NCBI GenBank assembly: GCA_029551395.1
Contig: JAKPFN010000066.1
Span: 1 to 64,000 of the forward strand
From: Armatimonadota bacterium
Lineage (GTDB): Bacteria; Armatimonadota; UBA5829; DTLH01
DNA length: 64,000 bases
Reading direction: 5' to 3'
Shown here: positions 60,268 to 64,000 of the stretch, in pieces
Layout of the letters: every line of letters starts with the position of its first letter
How positions within the stretch are numbered: the stretch's first letter is position 1
Made by a program: the position numbers and the translations under genes
The notes under the pieces: model-generated
Told to the model about the DNA's origin: nothing
Seen by the model: the letters and a program-made list of their open reading frames with translations, nothing else
Databases searched by the model: none

Positions 60268-61368
60268 ATGAAGACATTTGTGCTTGTTTTGTTGATGATT
60301 GGGGCAGCAGCCGGACTGATCTTACAGACATCTGCTGACAATCAAAGGACTGTTCCCTTTACTGCACAGATTGCAGGTGTGGACCGGGCTGGTTTTCCTT
60401 ATGTTCGGCTTCAGTTGGCCGGAATAACGCCAATTGCTGAAGGAAGGCTTCCTGTTGTATCAGAAACGCTTCGTGTAACACCTGTATACAGCCTTACCAG
60501 TCGTGGGACAGTGGATTTCAATGATCCTGCAACTGTCGATAATCTGGAAGCATACTATCTAAAGCCTGGAGATACTATTCAAGCAGTCCTGCTGATGGAT
60601 TCCAGAAAGGCCGATGGAACTTATTATATAACTCAGGTTGCCAGAATGAATGAAGATGGTGGACAAATAATATCTCAGCCTATTAGCGCCGTCCGTACGG
60701 ATAAAACCCGGTATGCGTTAGGTGAACCTGTAAGGATCAGCTTGATAGTAGAGAACCGGACTGGAGAGGCGCTGACTTTACAGTTTCCGACCGGTCAAAG
60801 GTATGATATATGGGCAGAGAGTACCGGGCGGGAGGTCTGGAGATGGTCCAGAGGCAAGGTCTTTACCCAGGCGTTTACTTCTCTGACACTGCAGCCTGGA
60901 GAGCGCAGGGTGTTCGAAGAAACCTGGTCTCAGGTCAACAATGATGGTAAACAGGTTCCTCCCGGTGCCTACAATATTTTCGCGCAATTAACGACTGTTC
61001 CACCTCGGCCAACTCCCGTCAGGACACAGTTGACCATAGGCAGTGGTGAACCGGTAGTAAAGCCAGCGACAATCGGAGGGATAATCGAGAACATCGATAC
61101 CTCAATTGGACAAGTGGTACAAATCAGTGGGACTTACCTTGGCTGGAGACCTGATCCAAATTATGAAACCTGCAGGCTAGGGCCGCCGGTAACAAGGTCA
61201 GATTGGGCTATAAAAGACGACACTGGCTGTATATATGTAACCGGAAGCAGCGGGCTTTCTCCAACAGATGACTATGGTAAAGAGATTACTTTGTCGGGCA
61301 TTGTTCGAAGGACCGCAGAAGGTCAGCCTTATATTGAAGTCCAGCGGGTTTTAACCAATAACCAATAA
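60268..61368 (+). CDS. Exported BsuPI-domain protein with OB-like C-terminus (copy 2)
   Basis: 366 residues from ATG 60268 (GAAGGA seven bases upstream; the longer frame has no support). Signal peptide KTFVLVLLMIGAAAGLIL. Residues about 35-150 are a beta-rich region of unknown type. Residues about 160-270 are a BsuPI domain (TRYALGEPVRISLIVENRTGEALTLQF). Residues about 285-366 form an OB-like domain (QVVQISGTYLGWRPD, DDTGCIYVTG, EITLSGIVRRTAEGQPYIEVQRV). The preceding gene repeats the BsuPI/OB plan in short form, so they look like relatives. Confidence 0.75.
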   Translation: MKTFVLVLLMIGAAAGLILQTSADNQRTVPFTAQIAGVDRAGFPYVRLQLAGITPIAEGRLPVVSETLRVTPVYSLTSRGTVDFNDPATVDNLEAYYLKPGDTIQAVLLMDSRKADGTYYITQVARMNEDGGQIISQPISAVRTDKTRYALGEPVRISLIVENRTGEALTLQFPTGQRYDIWAESTGREVWRWSRGKVFTQAFTSLTLQPGERRVFEETWSQVNNDGKQVPPGAYNIFAQLTTVPPRPTPVRTQLTIGSGEPVVKPATIGGIIENIDTSIGQVVQISGTYLGWRPDPNYETCRLGPPVTRSDWAIKDDTGCIYVTGSSGLSPTDDYGKEITLSGIVRRTAEGQPYIEVQRVLTNNQ

Positions 61369-61551
61369 AAAAACGCCCTACTCCTGCGCCTGGGTTTTAC
61401 TCCCATCTCTTGCGCCCGATGGCTTAACCATGGGCGCCGTTAGGGAGAACCATACGCAGAAGCAGGGCTTACTGGTACCTCTCAAAAATAATATTCCCGA
61501 GCTGGAGATAAGTTAAACCTCACAACTCGGGAATCTCTATGCATTACCAGT
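61367..61551 (-). terminator. Multi-hairpin terminator region downstream of the propeller gene
   Basis: On the minus strand a compact domain (ACTGGT/ACCAGT enclosing ATTCCCGAG/CTCGGGAAT; 61471-61476/61546-61551 and 61493-61501/61526-61534) is followed by a long nested hairpin, 61375-61468. Its stems in turn are GCCCT/AGGGC, CTGCG/CGCAG, CTCCC/GGGAG, GCGCCC/GGGCGC and ATGG/CCAT. It ends at seven Ts (61373-61367). The simple function is termination, but the ordered stems with internal loops are far more elaborate than needed; it may be a small RNA or 3' UTR element. The plus-strand gene also ends just here. Confidence 0.65.
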
Positions 61552-61565
61552 TATTGCTGAGATGG

Positions 61566-64000
61566 TTACTCAGCGTTCTGCTCCGGCTGTTCCTCCGGTT
61601 TTTGCTCTTTTATCTCAGCATCAACCTTGGCTTCAGCAGAATTGCCTGCCGCATCGATTGCCTTGACAGTAATCGTATGCTTACCAGCCGGAAGCACCGT
61701 TGTTGCCACTGTAAACGGTTCAGACAAAGAATCGAAAAGACCGTCAGCAGGTATGGCTGCCATCCACTCGCCGTCATCTACTTTATACTGGACCCCAATA
61801 ATGGGAACAGAGTTGTGATAAGCGTAGCCATTCACGCTTACAGTCTTGTCAGCATTGACTTTCAGCTCTCTTCTGAAAGCAGCTACTCTGGGCGGTGTGT
61901 TAGACACTATGATTGGGCCGATTATCTTCTCGTCTGTCAGGTATCCAACAGCATTGCTGACTCTGTCACTGGCCACAACCTTAATCATGTAGATACCGTC
62001 AGGAATCTTGGTTGTATCCCAGTTATATGTAGTCTGCTTTGTAGTATTTTTCTCGCCGTTGTCCTCTTGTGCAGGCTGAGGTTGCTGTTCCTGGTCAGGA
62101 GGCGGACCAGCCTGGGCCTGTGCTATAGCCTGGGCCAGCGCGGCAGGTGCCTCAGCAAGCATCTTGTCCTTGATTTCCTGAGGGATTTCAGGATGTCTGT
62201 CAAGTTCAGCTTTCAACTGAGCCAGAATCTCTTCAGGGTTAGGTGGACCATCACTTCTAATCTCGATGTTGAATCCACCTTCCGGCGGTGGGCCTTGCGG
62301 CGGCTCCTGCGGCTGCGGTGGTGCCTGTTCTTCTTCGTTCTTAGGCTGCTTCAATCCGCTGCCTAAAGCCTGCCAGTTCTTTCCCGAATCAGCAGAATAG
62401 TACAGGTCGTAGCTGAGGGCATCCTTATCCGGATCTGTTCCGTTCCACTTGACTTCATAATTCCTGGCGATGATTGTGCCAGGCTGAGGCTCGTTGATAG
62501 TAACTTTCGGTGCGCGGTTTTCTGTCAGATAAGCGACAGACACCTGCTTCAGAACAGGAGAAGCACCATTTGCACCGTTTAGAGTGCATTTATACTGAAT
62601 GTAACGGCCTGCTGGGCTTGCCACATTCTGCCCGGCAGAGGTGGAATACGAGTAAGACCACGGGCTCCAGGTTTCATCCGGCTCTGCCACATTTCCGGTC
62701 CTGGTCTGGAACGATATTGTGGAACCTTGCGGAACATCAGCTATCCAGTTGATTTTGCCCCATCTCGAAGGAACTCCCGCGTCGTGTATGGTAGACTCGA
62801 ATGTACCTTCAGTGACCGGAGGTGCAATAAACAAAGCGCCTCTGTTGGCGGCTCCTGCAAGTAAGGTGCCGTCCTGGCTGATAGCTATTGCAGTGAACTG
62901 AACAGCAGCACGGTCAGTATCGAGTACCATTGCGGTATCGTCAGGCAGGATTTTGAATATCTGCTCGTCGGACACTACGTAGACGTTGTTTTCACGGTCA
63001 ATGGCCATAGAAAGCGCCCTTGGAGCTCTGTCCAGAATCGGCTTCGGAACGCCGGATACCGGGATTTCATAGATATTCCCTTTACCGACTCCGGTTCCAG
63101 CGAACACGTTGCCATTCTTGTCTACTGCTACGCTGGTGATGGAATCTTCAGGCGCGTTGTAGAGTGGAGTAATGGCGCCAGCAGGCGATATCTTGAAGAT
63201 TACACCGCCTTTGCCGGTTCCTGCATAAACATTACCCGCGCCGTCAACCGTCAAAGCCATAACAGATGGGTTCGGCAGTTCAACAAAAGTGGTTGACTCG
63301 CCTGTGGAAGTGATTCTGTAAATCTTTCCGGCATCGCCAACACCGGCATAAACGTTGTCGCTGCTGTCTACAGTCAATGCTAGAACATACTTCTCAGGAG
63401 CATCGAACACAAGCTCTCCCTGACCATCAGGGCTGATTTTGTAGACTTTGCCGTTCGGTGATGTCCCAGCGTAGATGTTGCCCTTGGAGTCCTGAACAAG
63501 GCTGTGTACCTCAAGCTCACCAGTTGAGAAGAAAGAAGAACATGCGCCTTCTCTGGTGACGCGATACACGATACCGTTGTTGCCTGTTCCTACCAGTGCG
63601 TCACCTCCGCCAATTGGTAGAACTGTCCAGACTATCTCTTCAGGAACATCCGAAAGCTTGGTGAAAGCCGGAGCCAGCCTGACATCATCAGCATTGGTAG
63701 CGGCTGTGGAAGAGAAAGAGCCTGGACCAAAGTCCTGGAGACTTTTCTGTGTCCAGATATTGGGCTGTCTGATTACCGGCTTTTCAGCTTCCTTTTTCTC
63801 ATCAGCCTTCTTTTCTTCAGGTTTCTGTTCCTGTTTAGCCTGCTCTGCTGGTTTAGCTTCGGACGGGCCTGCACCTTCGGGCGCAGGAGTAGGAATCCTT
63901 GTCATCTGGACGAAAGAAGCATCATCAAAGAAACCAAATGGAACGGACGCAGCAATGTCGGCAGTGTCATCGACCAACAGAGCAGCTTCTGCTTCTACCA
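61566..64000 (-). CDS. Exported beta-propeller protein, truncated at the window edge
   Basis: Open to the window edge, so the N-terminus is missing; the visible part is at least 811 residues. After a Lys/Glu/Pro/Ala-rich linker, residues between about 120 and 400 show at least seven repeats of about 40 residues with DxxGNVYAGTG- or DSSDNVYAGVG-type motifs (YTGxDGxVYRI), a beta-propeller of the Kelch/WD40-like or two-component-propeller kind. Then come Ig-like/Fn3-like segments (KVTINEPQPGTIIARNYEVKWNGTDPDKD), a Gln/Pro-rich linker and a C-terminal Ig-like domain (GKHTITVKAIDAAGNSAEAKV). Likely a surface or extracellular binding protein. Confidence 0.85.
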   Translation of the reverse strand, partial: VEAEAALLVDDTADIAASVPFGFFDDASFVQMTRIPTPAPEGAGPSEAKPAEQAKQEQKPEEKKADEKKEAEKPVIRQPNIWTQKSLQDFGPGSFSSTAATNADDVRLAPAFTKLSDVPEEIVWTVLPIGGGDALVGTGNNGIVYRVTREGACSSFFSTGELEVHSLVQDSKGNIYAGTSPNGKVYKISPDGQGELVFDAPEKYVLALTVDSSDNVYAGVGDAGKIYRITSTGESTTFVELPNPSVMALTVDGAGNVYAGTGKGGVIFKISPAGAITPLYNAPEDSITSVAVDKNGNVFAGTGVGKGNIYEIPVSGVPKPILDRAPRALSMAIDRENNVYVVSDEQIFKILPDDTAMVLDTDRAAVQFTAIAISQDGTLLAGAANRGALFIAPPVTEGTFESTIHDAGVPSRWGKINWIADVPQGSTISFQTRTGNVAEPDETWSPWSYSYSTSAGQNVASPAGRYIQYKCTLNGANGASPVLKQVSVAYLTENRAPKVTINEPQPGTIIARNYEVKWNGTDPDKDALSYDLYYSADSGKNWQALGSGLKQPKNEEEQAPPQPQEPPQGPPPEGGFNIEIRSDGPPNPEEILAQLKAELDRHPEIPQEIKDKMLAEAPAALAQAIAQAQAGPPPDQEQQPQPAQEDNGEKNTTKQTTYNWDTTKIPDGIYMIKVVASDRVSNAVGYLTDEKIIGPIIVSNTPPRVAAFRRELKVNADKTVSVNGYAYHNSVPIIGVQYKVDDGEWMAAIPADGLFDSLSEPFTVATTVLPAGKHTITVKAIDAAGNSAEAKVDAEIKEQKPEEQPEQNAE

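Noticed and set aside
61539-62366. A 275-codon plus-strand open frame
   Set aside because: Antisense to the conserved C-terminal Ig-like part of the propeller gene, with Leu/Arg/Cys-rich composition typical of shadow frames.
1-64000. CRISPR arrays, insertion sequences or prophage
   Set aside because: No regularly spaced repeats, transposase, integrase or phage structural genes were seen on reading the window.

Overview
The window is a gene-dense stretch of a bacterial chromosome with moderate GC content (judged by eye, not counted). No phage, transposase, plasmid or CRISPR genes were seen. The cell plan looks diderm: there are two outer-membrane beta-barrel-like proteins, several secreted proteins with signal peptides, a lipoprotein foldase and a type II pseudopilin of the H-X9-DG type. 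That pseudopilin class, the secreted FG-GAP, TPR and beta-propeller proteins, the clan-A glycoside hydrolases and a c-di-AMP (ydaO) riboswitch together suggest Armatimonadota or a neighbouring lineage. This placement is inference; no rRNA or ribosomal protein operon is present to settle it. Ferredoxin-dependent 2-oxoacid oxidoreductase, a rubrerythrin-like protein and WrbA suggest a life with low or fluctuating oxygen.

Layout. 0-5 kb (minus): a truncated glycoside-hydrolase/epimerase fusion coupled by an ATGA overlap to a second sugar-nucleotide epimerase, then wrbA, tRNA-Ala(GGC) and a receiver-PilZ regulator. 5-23 kb (plus): a large secreted FG-GAP protein with a promoter and hairpin-bearing leader, DUF72, a ferritin-like protein, a UroD-like protein, DoxX, an unknown membrane protein overlapping a small HEXXH protein, tandem YjbH-like barrels, a SpoIIE-type phosphatase, a structured RNA candidate just upstream of a sensor kinase, and a dut locus flanked by two zinc-ribbon/TPR proteins. 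23-34 kb: a 1108-residue TPR protein (minus), NfeD plus slipin (plus), a hairpin cluster, then minus-strand fba, a small zinc ribbon, gpsA, a membrane protein and a GalT-like gene led by the c-di-AMP riboswitch. 34-50 kb: Gfo/Idh/MocA oxidoreductase, a polytopic membrane protein, mnmG, STAS, GNAT, a CopB-type ATPase with a palindromic operator, a GH94-like phosphorylase, the pseudopilin, a secreted clan-A glycoside hydrolase and an MFS transporter. 50-64 kb: recR, a three-gene 2-oxoacid:ferredoxin oxidoreductase operon, the Pit/DUF47 phosphate pair, a FliA/WhiG-type sigma factor, a PrsA/SurA foldase, a split YabN pair (methylase plus MazG), two BsuPI-domain proteins and a truncated secreted propeller protein.

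How the parts fit. Signalling is rich: REC-PilZ, a GAF-PAS histidine kinase, a HAMP-GAF-PP2C phosphatase, STAS, an alternative sigma factor and a c-di-AMP riboswitch. The usual partners (anti-sigma kinase, cognate regulator, flagellar genes) are absent locally. Carbohydrate handling recurs (two GH-A domains, GH94, GalT-like, two epimerases), fitting a polysaccharide-degrading or exopolysaccharide-making organism. The most interesting non-coding signals are the c-di-AMP riboswitch at 33.6 kb, an unidentified pseudoknot-capable RNA at 18.14-18.31 kb, a metal-operator-like palindrome at 42.5 kb and multi-hairpin regions at 28.8-29.1 kb and 61.4-61.55 kb.
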